A stretch of DNA of 58,596 bases from Gammaproteobacteria bacterium (GCA_021151625.1 JAGKWY010000038.1:1-58596), one strand, 5' to 3'; counted from the first letter of the stretch, positions 25,861 through 34,454 are shown. Numbers and translations: made by a program. The notes: generated by a model from the letters alone, not told the origin.

Positions 25861-28068
25861 ATGTCCAGCAAAGAATCAACCCAGATCGAGCCTATCACTA
25901 TCGTGGGTGGCGGCCCCAAAAAAGTCCTCTATACACTGAAAACCGTTGCGAGGATTGGCCTGCTCAACTCTGCAAAAGCATTAAACAGCAAAAATACCTG
26001 TAAAGCCTGTGGACTGGGAATGGGCGGGCAACGCGGCGGCATGACGAATGAGAAAGATGAATTCCCTTCGGTATGCAATAAAAGCATCCAGGCACAATCG
26101 ACAGATATACAACCCCCCATCCCACAAGATTTATTTGCTCACACTCTTGGTGATTTTAAACAACTTAGCGCTTATGAGCTGGAACACCTCGGGCGCCTGG
26201 ACACTCCCCTTTTTAAAAATACTGATACCGATAAATACACACCCGTAAGCTGGGCGTTCGCGCTTGATAAAATGGCGCGCGCATTTTCTGCTTGCCAACC
26301 TGAGCGCAGTTTTTTTTATTCATCGGGGCGGTCGTCCAATGAAGCTGGTTTTGTATTGCAATTGCTTGCACGCATCTACGGTACCAACAATGTCAACAAT
26401 TGTTCCTATTATTGCCATCAAGCGACCGGCGTAGGTTTGTATAACGTGATCGGCACTGGCACCGCCACAGTTTCACTGGAAGATATTGGTGAGTGCGATT
26501 GTATTTTTGTGATAGGCGCCAACCCGGCATCCAATCATCCGCGCTTTGTACATCAATTAAAAAATTGCCGCGAACGCGGTGGGCAAGTCATAGTGATTAA
26601 CCCGGCAAAAGAACCTGGCCTGGTGCGCTTTGCGGTACCCAAAAGCGCCAAATCCATGTTAAGTGGTGGGACCTGGATTGCGTCAGATTATGTGCAACCC
26701 AAAATTGGTAGTGATCTCGCTTTATTAAAAGGAATTGCAAAAGCGCTAATTGAAAATCACCAACAGGATCGTGAGTTTATTGCCAGACACACAGAAAATT
26801 TTTCCGAATTTAGCAAAGATTTGGCAGATACATCATGGGCAACTATCGTTGATAGCTGCGGTATCACACAAGGAAGAATTGCTGAACTCGCCGATGCCTA
26901 CACGAAATCGGAACGCGCCATTTTTGCCTGGGGCATGGGCATTACTCATCATCTCAACGGTGTAGAAAATGTAGAGGCTATTGCCAACCTCGCCCTGTTG
27001 CGCGGAATGATTGGCAAACCCGCCGCCGGCCTGTTGCCTTTACGCGGACACAGCAACGTACAGGGCATAGGCACTGTAGGTGTTAAACCTGTTTTAGCAG
27101 AAGATGTATTAGCAAAATTGGAACAACAGTTTAACCTGCAACTACCACGCACACCCGGTATGGATACCCTCGCCTGTTTGCAAGCTGCACAGGATGGAAA
27201 TATTGATGCGGCAATGATTATGGGCGGCAACTTATTTTCAGCAACCCCCAACACCGAATGGGCCCGCACAGCGCTGGATAAAATTCCGTTTAAGGTCTAT
27301 TTAACAACCACCCTAAACGCTGGTCACATCAATGGCATGGAAAACAGTGAAGCTTTGATTCTGCCTGTCACTGCACGCGATGAAGAATGGCAACCCACTA
27401 CACAAGAGTCCATGTTTAATTATGTTCGCCTGAGCGATGGTGGTATTGATCGTTTACATGGCGTTAAACCAGAAGTAGAAATTTTATGCGAGCTGGGCAT
27501 TCGTTTGCTGCCCAAGACAGCACAAGTATTCCAGCAATTAAAAAAGCATAATTCTATTCGCGCCGCCATTGCAGCAACTGTTGCCGGACTGGAAGAGTTA
27601 AAAGATATTGCCGAAACAAAGCAAGAATTTACCATTAAAAACCGATTACTGGATAAACCCTTCTTTAACACCAACAACCAAAAAGCGCAGCTTAAAATTC
27701 ATCCACTGAAAATTGATCCAAGTAATCAGGAGTTTCCATTTACACTCGCGAGTATTCGCAGTGAAGGGCAATTCAATTCTATTATTTATGAAGAGAGTGA
27801 TTCCTACCGTGGAGCGGATACCCGCTGGTCAGTACTCATGAATAAAGATGATATCCAGAATTTGGGGATTACCGAAGGAGAAGCAGTTGATATTGAATCA
27901 ACTCAAGGAGTAATGAAAGCAGTTAAAGCCATTGCGTTTGATGTGCCGCGAGGTAATTTATTAGCCTATTACCCCGAGGCAAATATCCTCATATCCACCA
28001 ACCACGATCCACGTAGCAAAACCCCCGCATTTAAGTCAGTGCCAGTAAAAATTACTGCCCGCCGCTAG
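25861..28068 (+). CDS. FdhF/YdeP-like molybdopterin-dependent oxidoreductase
   Basis: Length 735 aa from the ATG at 25861; a TTG 60 bp upstream is less likely. The N-terminal NTCKACGLGMGGQRGGMTNE fits the YdeP/FdhF-homologue family, which has a reduced cysteine set compared with true formate dehydrogenases. Molybdopterin-binding regions follow: SSGRSSNEAGFVLQLLAR, CDCIFVIGANPASNHPR, GMENSEALILPVTARDEEW, and a C-terminal dinucleotide-binding domain with RSEGQFNSIIYEESDSYRG. No Tat signal, so it is cytoplasmic. YdeP is linked to acid resistance in E. coli, but its substrate is unproven. No electron-transfer or fdhD gene is adjacent. Its 3' end overlaps the convergent methyltransferase gene by 17 bp. 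Confidence 0.88.
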   Translation: MSSKESTQIEPITIVGGGPKKVLYTLKTVARIGLLNSAKALNSKNTCKACGLGMGGQRGGMTNEKDEFPSVCNKSIQAQSTDIQPPIPQDLFAHTLGDFKQLSAYELEHLGRLDTPLFKNTDTDKYTPVSWAFALDKMARAFSACQPERSFFYSSGRSSNEAGFVLQLLARIYGTNNVNNCSYYCHQATGVGLYNVIGTGTATVSLEDIGECDCIFVIGANPASNHPRFVHQLKNCRERGGQVIVINPAKEPGLVRFAVPKSAKSMLSGGTWIASDYVQPKIGSDLALLKGIAKALIENHQQDREFIARHTENFSEFSKDLADTSWATIVDSCGITQGRIAELADAYTKSERAIFAWGMGITHHLNGVENVEAIANLALLRGMIGKPAAGLLPLRGHSNVQGIGTVGVKPVLAEDVLAKLEQQFNLQLPRTPGMDTLACLQAAQDGNIDAAMIMGGNLFSATPNTEWARTALDKIPFKVYLTTTLNAGHINGMENSEALILPVTARDEEWQPTTQESMFNYVRLSDGGIDRLHGVKPEVEILCELGIRLLPKTAQVFQQLKKHNSIRAAIAATVAGLEELKDIAETKQEFTIKNRLLDKPFFNTNNQKAQLKIHPLKIDPSNQEFPFTLASIRSEGQFNSIIYEESDSYRGADTRWSVLMNKDDIQNLGITEGEAVDIESTQGVMKAVKAIAFDVPRGNLLAYYPEANILISTNHDPRSKTPAFKSVPVKITARR

Positions 28069-28861
28069 ATAACTTATTGGCGATAAGCAGGATCTCATCG
28101 CCTTGACCAAGCATATATTGGTACTTCAAATCATACCCCTTGGTAGTAACAATATCACAGGCCTCTTTAAAACTTATTGCCTCTGGATAAAGACCTTTTT
28201 CAACTTTGGCAGCCACTAATTCGCGCGGCTTAAAGGTAAAGAGGAAACTTTTACCGCGTGAACAGAGATGCTCAATTAACTCTTTCTGATGCTGCAAATA
28301 ATTCACTACGCCCAAGCACAAAATCATATTTTCACTTTGCGCGGGAGGATATTCAAACTTATCAAAATCACACACAATTGTTCGCTCATCGCGTTTAGCA
28401 ATATCACAAGGAATATAACCAGCAGGATTTTTGAGATGCTTTTCAATCAGCATATTTCCACATCCCATATCAAGAACATACGCTCCTTCGGGAATCCAGC
28501 GTGAAATCACTCGTGCTCGATGTTCCCACACCGGATTGGCCAAATCATCGCGCACCCCCTCAACTTCATACATCTTTGAGTAGCCGACCTCTTTTGCTGC
28601 TTCCAACTCAGCCAGCAATGAGTCGTGATGTTGACGACGAAATGCAAGCGACTCCTCAACAAATGCAGAAACCTTATAGGCTTCATCAATAAAGCCAAGC
28701 TGAAATAAAGTTTTCCCCAAAAGCCGCACAAAACGCAAATTTTCCAAACATAAAGGGGCTATTTTTGCGGCGAGTAAAAAAGCGTCATTAATCTTACCGC
28801 CATCCAATTTCGCCTCTGCTTCTTCAAACAACTTCATACCCTCGGAAACTTGCTCTGACAT
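28052..28861 (-). CDS. SAM-dependent methyltransferase with helical N-terminal domain
   Basis: Length 269 aa. Residues 1-75 are helical and TPR-like (LFEEAEAKLDGGKINDAFLL). A class I Rossmann methyltransferase follows (about 115-265), with motif I AYVLDMGCGNMLIEKHL, acidic motif II after it, and LCLGVVNYLQHQKELIEHL. The acceptor is unknown. It is weakly similar in layout to methyltransferases of glycan clusters, but no such cluster is adjacent. The C-terminus overlaps the convergent molybdoenzyme gene. Confidence 0.85.
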   Translation of the reverse strand: MSEQVSEGMKLFEEAEAKLDGGKINDAFLLAAKIAPLCLENLRFVRLLGKTLFQLGFIDEAYKVSAFVEESLAFRRQHHDSLLAELEAAKEVGYSKMYEVEGVRDDLANPVWEHRARVISRWIPEGAYVLDMGCGNMLIEKHLKNPAGYIPCDIAKRDERTIVCDFDKFEYPPAQSENMILCLGVVNYLQHQKELIEHLCSRGKSFLFTFKPRELVAAKVEKGLYPEAISFKEACDIVTTKGYDLKYQYMLGQGDEILLIANKLSSGGQ

Positions 28862-28986
28862 TACACTTATTCCTTGATAAAAAGAGAAAAGATGAGGATA
28901 AAACTGGTATCCCCTGAGTATTAAAAAGAAGACTAGACCAAGGCCGAAGTTAAAACCAATTGGCAGGAAAAAATAATAGATTCAGA

Positions 28987-29253
28987 TCAAATGGAGATAT
29001 TGATATCGGTTTGCGGTGATCTGCGGCGATCCTTACCGGTGCGGGTCTCGACCAGGTGCTCACCCGGTTTGTTGCGCCGATCTTGCTTACGCCGCTCAAT
29101 TCCACCAGGTGGGCCAACTGCAATAGCGGGTGCAGAATCCACACTTGCGCCATGCTGGTCGCTAGCATAGGCCCTTACAGCTGTTGTACTAGAAGGGCGA
29201 CTGGGCGCCTTTATCGATTGGGGTCTGGGGGTTACGGGGCCTAGATAAACCAT
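28987..29253 (-). CDS. Small Arg-rich protein of unknown function
   Basis: Length 88 aa from the ATG at 29253, preceded by AGGTG; the frame extends 10 codons further. The N-terminal half is Pro/Ser/Ala-rich and low in structure. The C-terminal half has two clusters, GGIERRKQDRRNKPG and ETRTGKDRRRSPQTDIN. That ERR-x-DRR pattern recurs in small gammaproteobacterial proteins of unknown role. No membrane segment or signal peptide. A nucleic-acid- or lipid-binding role is possible but unsupported. Confidence 0.6.
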   Translation of the reverse strand: MVYLGPVTPRPQSIKAPSRPSSTTAVRAYASDQHGASVDSAPAIAVGPPGGIERRKQDRRNKPGEHLVETRTGKDRRRSPQTDINISI

Positions 29254-29416
29254 AATTGCACCTAAATTCACACTTACAGTCAATTTATCGGCTTTGCTGA
29301 CATTTACTTGAAGGCTAATTCATACGTCATCAAAAAATTGGCACACTGTTCACGTTTTGAGCAACCACTAAAACATCAAATTGCTTTTCCGGCTTTGTAA
29401 ATATCCTTTAAATGCC

Positions 29417-29444
29417 TTGACCAAAATTTTACGCCTTTTATACT
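29417..29444 (+). promoter_or_regulatory. Sigma-70 promoter of the Mn riboswitch-terC unit
   Basis: TTGACC (29417-29422), a 16-nt spacer and TATACT (29439-29444) predict a start near 29451, immediately before the riboswitch. Confidence 0.7.
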
Positions 29445-29451
29445 GGCTGCA

Positions 29452-29561
29452 CGAAGGGGAGTAGTTCTCGCCGCGCAGGTCGTCAATACGAGTGTTTAGC
29501 TCCGGTCGCGCGGGCAAGGTAATACCTTGTTAACAAGACCTTTGTCGCAATGACAAAGGCT
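29452..29561 (+). ncRNA. yybP-ykoY manganese riboswitch
   Basis: Conserved elements appear in order: GAAGGGGAGTAG at the 5' side, a middle stem region with GTCAATACGAG, CCGGTCGCGCGGGCAAGG, and AACAAGACC with the 3' stem CCTTTGTC/GACAAAGG. The class binds Mn2+ and controls exporters such as MntP and TerC/Alx. Here it sits directly upstream of terC, which supports the identification. The exact switching mechanism cannot be read by eye; the 3' stem lies just before the terC frame. Confidence 0.85.
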
Positions 29562-29587
29562 TCCCTATTCCAATTTTCTTCGGCATT

Positions 29588-30496
29588 GTGATAGTCGTGT
29601 TATTAATCGACCTCATCTTTGTGGGCGGTGGTAAACAACATCGGGTCTCGCTGAAAGAAGCCGCCAGTTGGTCCCTGGTCTGGGTAGCCCTGGCCTTAAG
29701 TTTCGGCGCAGGGCTCTGGTGGTATCTGGATGCAAACTTCAGCCGCGAATTAGCAAACACCAAGACCATGGAATACCTGACCGGTTATTTGATTGAAAAA
29801 TCGTTGGCCGTAGATAACGTATTTGTATGGTTAATGTTGTTCAACTTCTTCGCCATCCCCTTTGAGTTGCAAAAGCGCGTGCTCACCTACGGCGTGCTCG
29901 GTGCAATTATTTTGCGCACCATTATGATTTTTGCCGGTGTTTGGTTAATCGCCCATTTCCATTGGTTGTTGTACGTTTTCGGTCTGTTCCTGTTATTTAC
30001 CGGTATCAAAATGTGGTGGATGGCTGATAAAGAAGTTAGCCTTGAAAACAATCCATTACTCAATTGGTTTAAAAGGCATTTTGCTATTACCAATCAATTG
30101 CATGGTGAGAAATTCTTTGTGCTGGAAAATGGTGTGAAGATGATGACACCGTTGTTTCTCGCGCTCATCATGGTGGAAATATCCGATGTAATTTTTGCTG
30201 TGGATTCAATTCCCGCTATTTTTGCGATTACCTCCGATCCCTTTATTGTACTGACCTCCAACATTTTCGCGATTTTGGGTTTACGCGCTATGTATTTCCT
30301 GTTGGCGGATATGGCCGACCGCTTTACCTATATTAAATATGGCTTGGCATTGGTGTTGGTCTTTATTGGTATCAAGATGATTTTGATCGATATTTACAAA
30401 ATTCCCGTGGGAATTTCATTGTCGGTAGTAGCCGTATTGATCGGTGGTTCGGTTTTGCTTTCCTGGATAAAAACCAAACCGCACGAAAACAACTGA
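29588..30496 (+). CDS. alx: TerC/Alx-family integral membrane protein (probable Mn exporter), N-terminus uncertain
   Basis: Length 302 aa from the GTG at 29588, with about eight membrane helices. Signature regions include ASWSLVW, YLIEKSLAVDNVFVWLMLF and VEISDVIFAVDSIPAIFAIT, whose Asp residues probably bind metal. It closely follows E. coli Alx, which exports manganese. No ribosome site precedes the GTG, and the first helix is short. An ATG at 29550 opens another frame; one extra T in the run at 29574-29577 would join it to this gene and restore a normal first helix (SLFQFFFGIVIVVLLIDL). A sequencing error or a real frameshift is possible. Expression should be controlled by the upstream riboswitch. 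Confidence 0.88.
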   Translation: MIVVLLIDLIFVGGGKQHRVSLKEAASWSLVWVALALSFGAGLWWYLDANFSRELANTKTMEYLTGYLIEKSLAVDNVFVWLMLFNFFAIPFELQKRVLTYGVLGAIILRTIMIFAGVWLIAHFHWLLYVFGLFLLFTGIKMWWMADKEVSLENNPLLNWFKRHFAITNQLHGEKFFVLENGVKMMTPLFLALIMVEISDVIFAVDSIPAIFAITSDPFIVLTSNIFAILGLRAMYFLLADMADRFTYIKYGLALVLVFIGIKMILIDIYKIPVGISLSVVAVLIGGSVLLSWIKTKPHENN

Positions 30497-30517
30497 TCGA
30501 TCCAAACGCACCACGAA

Positions 30518-30552
30518 TAAAAAAGGCCCGCCCAATTGGGCAGGCCTTTTTG
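30518..30552. terminator. Bidirectional intrinsic terminator between terC and cysG
   Basis: AAAAAGGC and GCCTTTTT flank an inner imperfect stem (CCGCCCAATTGGGCAGG), with A- and T-runs on either side. It lies between convergent genes. Confidence 0.85.
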
Positions 30553-30567
30553 GTTGCACGCGATGAA

Positions 30568-31953
30568 TTAGTGTGTGTTAAACCACTTCAAACTATCATG
30601 TAGCTTTACAACTTCCCCTACAATAAATAGCGTAGGTGCGTGAACATCATTTTCTGCAACAACACTGGCAATAGAGCTCAAATCCGCAATCAATACTCGC
30701 TGTTCCTGCGTTGTTCCTTTTTCGATTAAGGCTACGGGGGTTGTCGCTGCGCGGCCGTGGGCAATCAGTGATTCACAAATTTCTCTTAATCCAACCAATC
30801 CCATATAAAACACCAGTGTTTGGGTTGGGTTAGCAAGTTCAGGCCAGGATAAATTCGTGTCGTCGGATTTAAGATGTCCTGTCACAAAACGTACCGACTG
30901 CGCGTAATCGCGATGAGTAAGCGGAATGCCCGCATAAGCAGCGCAGCCCGATGCAGCAGTAATTCCAGGTACCACTTGAAAAGGAATATTGTGTTGCGCC
31001 AGCAACTCAATCTCTTCGCCGCCGCGACCAAAAATAAACGGATCGCCGCCTTTCAAGCGCAACACACGTTTACCTTGCTTGGCTAGATCAACCAACAGTT
31101 GATTAATATTTTCCTGTTCCATCGCATGTTCGCTGCGACGTTTGCCAACATAAATTCGCTCAGCATCACGGCGTACTAACTCCATTACGCCATCTGAAAC
31201 CAAACGATCGTAGAGCACTACATCTGCTTGCTGCATCAAGCGCAGTGCGCGCAAGGTTAATAACTCTGGATCACCTGGGCCACCGCCAACCAAATACACC
31301 TCGCCCAACGTCAAGTCAGATTGATCAGCAGCGAGTTCATTACTAATAAATTTATTAGCCGCTTCCTCCTGGCCATTCATCATTAATTCTGCTGCCGGGC
31401 CTTGCAGGATTTTTTCCCAGAATTTGCGCCGACTGTCTCCATCACTAAAGCGCGCCTTAATGCGATCACGCCATTGACTGGCAATTTGTGCGAGCTTGCC
31501 GTAACCGACAGGAATTAGAGTTTCCAGTTTTGTGCGTACCATACGCGCCAACACAGGTGCTTCGCCGCCACTGGATACTGCAATCACCAATGGTGAACGA
31601 TCAATAATTGCAGGTGTTATATACGTGCAGAGTGCCGGCGTGTCGACAACATTTACCGGCAAGTGCAAGGCTTGTGCATCAGCAGAAATTTTTTCATTGA
31701 GCGATTCAATATCAGTGGCTGCAATTGCGAGGACACAATCTTGTAAATCACTGCTTTGATATTCACGCTGTAACAATTCACCGCCAGTCGTCACCGCCAG
31801 CTCGCGCAGTTCCGCAGAAATCTCCGGTGCAACTACACGCAGTACAGCGCCCGCTTTGGCGAGCATCCGTCCCTTGCGCGTAGCAACTTCACCACCACCT
31901 ACTAACAGGCAGCGACGCTTTTTTAAATCGAGGAAGACGGGAAAATAGTCCAT
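30568..31953 (-). CDS. cysG: Siroheme synthase, trifunctional
   Basis: Length 461 aa. The N-terminal precorrin-2 dehydrogenase/ferrochelatase has the NAD motif LLVGGGEVATRKGRML (16-31). The C-terminal uroporphyrinogen-III methyltransferase begins near 215 with VYLVGGGPGDPELLTLRAL and includes VVPGITAASGCAAYAGIPLT. It converts uroporphyrinogen III to siroheme for sulfite and nitrite reductases. It starts only 8 bp after the YoeB-like toxin stop. In pseudomonads cysG follows serS directly, so the toxin-antitoxin pair seems to have entered this operon. Confidence 0.96.
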   Translation of the reverse strand: MDYFPVFLDLKKRRCLLVGGGEVATRKGRMLAKAGAVLRVVAPEISAELRELAVTTGGELLQREYQSSDLQDCVLAIAATDIESLNEKISADAQALHLPVNVVDTPALCTYITPAIIDRSPLVIAVSSGGEAPVLARMVRTKLETLIPVGYGKLAQIASQWRDRIKARFSDGDSRRKFWEKILQGPAAELMMNGQEEAANKFISNELAADQSDLTLGEVYLVGGGPGDPELLTLRALRLMQQADVVLYDRLVSDGVMELVRRDAERIYVGKRRSEHAMEQENINQLLVDLAKQGKRVLRLKGGDPFIFGRGGEEIELLAQHNIPFQVVPGITAASGCAAYAGIPLTHRDYAQSVRFVTGHLKSDDTNLSWPELANPTQTLVFYMGLVGLREICESLIAHGRAATTPVALIEKGTTQEQRVLIADLSSIASVVAENDVHAPTLFIVGEVVKLHDSLKWFNTH

Positions 31954-31961
31954 AGATACTT

Positions 31962-32231
31962 CTACTGATCGTAATGACCACCGATTGCAAAAATATAAAT
32001 CGCGTGATCATCAAATTTATAAATAAGGCGGTCTTTGTGTGATATACGACGCGACCAGAAACCGGAAAGGTTATGTTTGAGCGCCTCGGGCTTGCCTATA
32101 CCTTTGGTGGGGTCACTGGAACGCAACATCTCTTTAAGAATTTTACATAGGGCTTTGTGCAGGGCTTTATCTCGCTCACGCATAGCTTCATAAGCCACCC
32201 AGGTTTCACCTTCAAACACCAGTGATTTCAT
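31962..32231 (-). CDS. yoeB: YoeB/Txe-family mRNA interferase toxin
   Basis: Length 89 aa. ALKHNLSGFWSRRIS (about 50-64), DRLIYKF and the C-terminal GGHYDQ match the YoeB/Txe fold, with catalytic-type Glu48, Arg and His residues. The toxin cleaves ribosome-bound mRNA at the A site. Its start overlaps the antitoxin gene by 20 bp, a normal type II arrangement with antitoxin first. It appears intact. Confidence 0.93.
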   Translation of the reverse strand: MKSLVFEGETWVAYEAMRERDKALHKALCKILKEMLRSSDPTKGIGKPEALKHNLSGFWSRRISHKDRLIYKFDDHAIYIFAIGGHYDQ

Positions 32232-32484
32232 TCAGTTCCCCTTCCGTGGGCTTATAACCAGAACCCTGCTGATGGGTTTTTACCGATGCAGCCAACTGCC
32301 GCATCAAGTCGCTGGATTGCAACACATGCAAGGTTTCTTGCTCACGCTCCCAATCCTCTGCACTGACCACAACAAAGTCCTCACCGGCACGACGAGTGAC
32401 TTTCAGAGGGGTATGGTTATTGATGACATCTTCAACCATATCCTTGAGGTTATCGCGAAAACGGTTAACGCTGACAGTTTCCAT
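32212..32484 (-). CDS. yefM: YefM/Phd-family antitoxin
   Basis: Length 90 aa. The N-terminal DNA-binding region (METVSVNRFRDNLKDMVED) is followed by THTPLKVTRRAGEDFVVVS-like strands and DWEREQETLHVLQS, all typical of YefM. The flexible C-terminal part should neutralise the toxin. It probably represses its own promoter at 32494-32544. Confidence 0.92.
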   Translation of the reverse strand: METVSVNRFRDNLKDMVEDVINNHTPLKVTRRAGEDFVVVSAEDWEREQETLHVLQSSDLMRQLAASVKTHQQGSGYKPTEGELNEITGV

Positions 32485-32493
32485 AATACACCT

Positions 32494-32544
32494 ATTACGT
32501 ACGGAGTTTCAGTACATAATAACCTTGGGTAAACCAGGAAACAA
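32494..32544 (-). promoter_or_regulatory. Promoter and operator of the toxin-antitoxin pair
   Basis: Minus strand: TTGTTT (32539-32544), 17-nt spacer, TATTAT (32516-32521). An inverted repeat, ATTACGTAC and GTACATAAT (one mismatch, 9-nt centre, 32494-32520), overlaps the -10. GTAC-containing palindromes are typical YefM targets. AGGTG just before the ATG is the ribosome site. Confidence 0.65.
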
Positions 32545-32632
32545 TCAGGAAAAACATGCCGTCCACCCAAAATAAAAGGGCAGGCTTCGCTTACAGCTCC
32601 ACCCACCATATTTTTTCACTTGAAACTACCTG

Positions 32633-33919
32633 CTATTTTTTTGCTGGGCTTAACACTTCCTGTCCACCCATATAAGGGCGCAACACTGCTGGAATCACAA
32701 TACTGCCATCAGCTTGTTGGTAGTTTTCCAGCACCGCTAACAAAGTACGACCAATCGCCAAACCTGAACCATTAAGCGTGTGCAGCAATTCAGGTTTGCC
32801 AGTCTCTTTGTTGCGGTAGCGGGAGAGCATGCGACGCGCCTGGAAATCGCGGAAGCTGCTGCAGGAAGAGATTTCGCGGTATTTGTTTTGCGATGGAACC
32901 CAAACTTCAATGTCGTAGGTTTTGGCAGAGGAGAAACCAATATCACCACCGCACAGGATTACCGTGCGATGCGGCAAACCGAGTTTTTGCAAAATAACTT
33001 CAGCATGACCAACTAAAGCTTCCAAGGCTGCATCCGACTCTTCCGGACGGACAAATTTCACCAGTTCAACTTTTTCAAATTGATGCTGACGAATCATGCC
33101 GCGAGTATCGCGACCATAGCTACCGGCTTCAGAACGGAAACAAGGAGAATGGCAAACCAGTTTGATGGGCAATTGCGCTTCATCAACGATTTCATCGCGA
33201 TAAATATTGGTAACCGGTACTTCTGCTGTGGGAATTAAATAAAATTCGCGATCATCAGTCAGCTTGAACAAGTCTTCTTCAAATTTCGGTAATTGACCAG
33301 TACCAAACAGCGAATCGCGGTTAACAATAAACGGCACATTTACTTCTTCGTAGCCGTGCTCAGTGGTGTGAGTCTCCAACATAAATTGCGCCAGTGCACG
33401 ATGCAGACGCGCTACACCACCACGCAATACCGCAAAGCGAGTGCCGGTAATTTTAGTAGCAACTTCAAAGTCCAAACCACCGAGGTTTGCACCGAGATCT
33501 ACGTGATCCACTACCGGGAAATCAAAATCACGCGGAGTGCCCCAGCGACGAACTTCTACGTTGTCTTCGTCGCTTTTACCTTCGGGCACTTCATTGGCAG
33601 GAATATTGGGGATGGCTTTTACAAAATCATCCCATTCGGTTTGAATGGTTGCCAACTCCGCTTCTGCACCCACCAACTGTTGCTTGATGTTTTCAACAGC
33701 TTGCATCATGGGTGCAACATCTTCGCCCGCTTGCTTGGCTTTACCAATTCCTTTAGAAATGGAGTTACGCTCGGCTTGCAGGTTTTCGGTTTTAACTTGA
33801 ATTTCCTTGCGCTTTTCTTCCAGTGCCTGGATTTTTGCTACATCGAGTTCATAACCGCGTTTTGCCAAACCTTTTGCTACCTCTTCAGTAGCAGTGCGAA
33901 GTAATTTTGAATCTAACAT
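32633..33919 (-). CDS. serS: Seryl-tRNA synthetase
   Basis: Length 428 aa, standard. The N-terminal antiparallel coiled coil (about 25-105) holds the tRNA arm. Class II motif 2 is FRSEAGSYGRDTRGMIRQHQ (about 260-280). Motif 3 is NGSGLAIGRTLLAVLENYQ (about 385-403). TAEVPVTN binds serine. It charges tRNA-Ser and tRNA-Sec with serine. It lies in the order crcB-serS-(toxin-antitoxin)-cysG. Confidence 0.97.
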   Translation of the reverse strand: MLDSKLLRTATEEVAKGLAKRGYELDVAKIQALEEKRKEIQVKTENLQAERNSISKGIGKAKQAGEDVAPMMQAVENIKQQLVGAEAELATIQTEWDDFVKAIPNIPANEVPEGKSDEDNVEVRRWGTPRDFDFPVVDHVDLGANLGGLDFEVATKITGTRFAVLRGGVARLHRALAQFMLETHTTEHGYEEVNVPFIVNRDSLFGTGQLPKFEEDLFKLTDDREFYLIPTAEVPVTNIYRDEIVDEAQLPIKLVCHSPCFRSEAGSYGRDTRGMIRQHQFEKVELVKFVRPEESDAALEALVGHAEVILQKLGLPHRTVILCGGDIGFSSAKTYDIEVWVPSQNKYREISSCSSFRDFQARRMLSRYRNKETGKPELLHTLNGSGLAIGRTLLAVLENYQQADGSIVIPAVLRPYMGGQEVLSPAKK

Positions 33920-33951
33920 GATGAGTAATTATCTATTTGAAGTTGAAAGTT

Positions 33952-34338
33952 TTAAAAAAATTTTTGGGTTAATGCCATCCCTGCAAATGCCATTAACAAG
34001 CCTAAAACCACTGAGCTTGCCGCATAAGCAAAAGCATTCAATAAATGCCCTTCTTGCCCAAGCTGTAAAATTTCCAAAGAGAATGCCGAGAAGGTGGTAA
34101 AACCGCCCAGCACTCCGGTAATAAAAAACAACCGATATTCCACCGGTACACTGGTTTTTTCCACCAGCAGCACATAGGCCACACCGATCAAAAAAGAACC
34201 CAGTAAATTAACAACAAAGGTTCCCAACGGGAAACGGTAATTAAGCAATGGCGTGAGGTAACCTACCGCTGCGAATCTGAGTACAGACCCGAGTGCTCCA
34301 CCTAATGCGATTGCTAACCATTGCATATTATTTCTCAT
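33952..34338 (-). CDS. crcB: Fluoride channel
   Basis: Length 128 aa from the ATG at 34338, chosen for GGAGG 7 nt upstream; an ATG at 34326 is the alternative. Four membrane helices are present, with the family motifs GGALGSVLRF, GTFVVNLLGSFLIG (pore Asn) and GGFTTFSAFSLE (Phe/Thr track). Fluc/CrcB dimers export fluoride passively. The ribosome site is provided by the palindromic repeat that fills the gap to rarA. No fluoride riboswitch is visible upstream. Confidence 0.94.
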   Translation of the reverse strand: MRNNMQWLAIALGGALGSVLRFAAVGYLTPLLNYRFPLGTFVVNLLGSFLIGVAYVLLVEKTSVPVEYRLFFITGVLGGFTTFSAFSLEILQLGQEGHLLNAFAYAASSVVLGLLMAFAGMALTQKFF

Positions 34339-34340
34339 TT

Positions 34341-34454
34341 TACCCCCTCCCAGCCTCCCCCTTTGCAAGGGGGGAGCTTGATCGACTCCATTTTTAATTG
34401 CGGAGCGGATTAAAACTCCCTCCTCTTTTCAAGGGGAGGGCTGGGGAGGGGTTA
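34341..34454. repeat. Palindromic (REP/MITE-like) element between rarA and crcB
   Basis: The outer arms TACCCCCTCCCAGCCTCCCC (from 34341) and its near reverse complement ending at 34454 form an imperfect inverted repeat of about 24 bp. Each arm is followed by its own small hairpin (CTCCCCCTTTGCAAGGGGGGAG on the left). It starts at the rarA stop codon and ends 2 bp before the crcB start codon. Such C-rich palindromes usually occur in many intergenic copies. Confidence 0.8.

Noticed and set aside
29530..29769. Minus-strand frame opposite the terC start
   Set aside because: Overlaps the riboswitch and terC; no ribosome site or recognisable domain.
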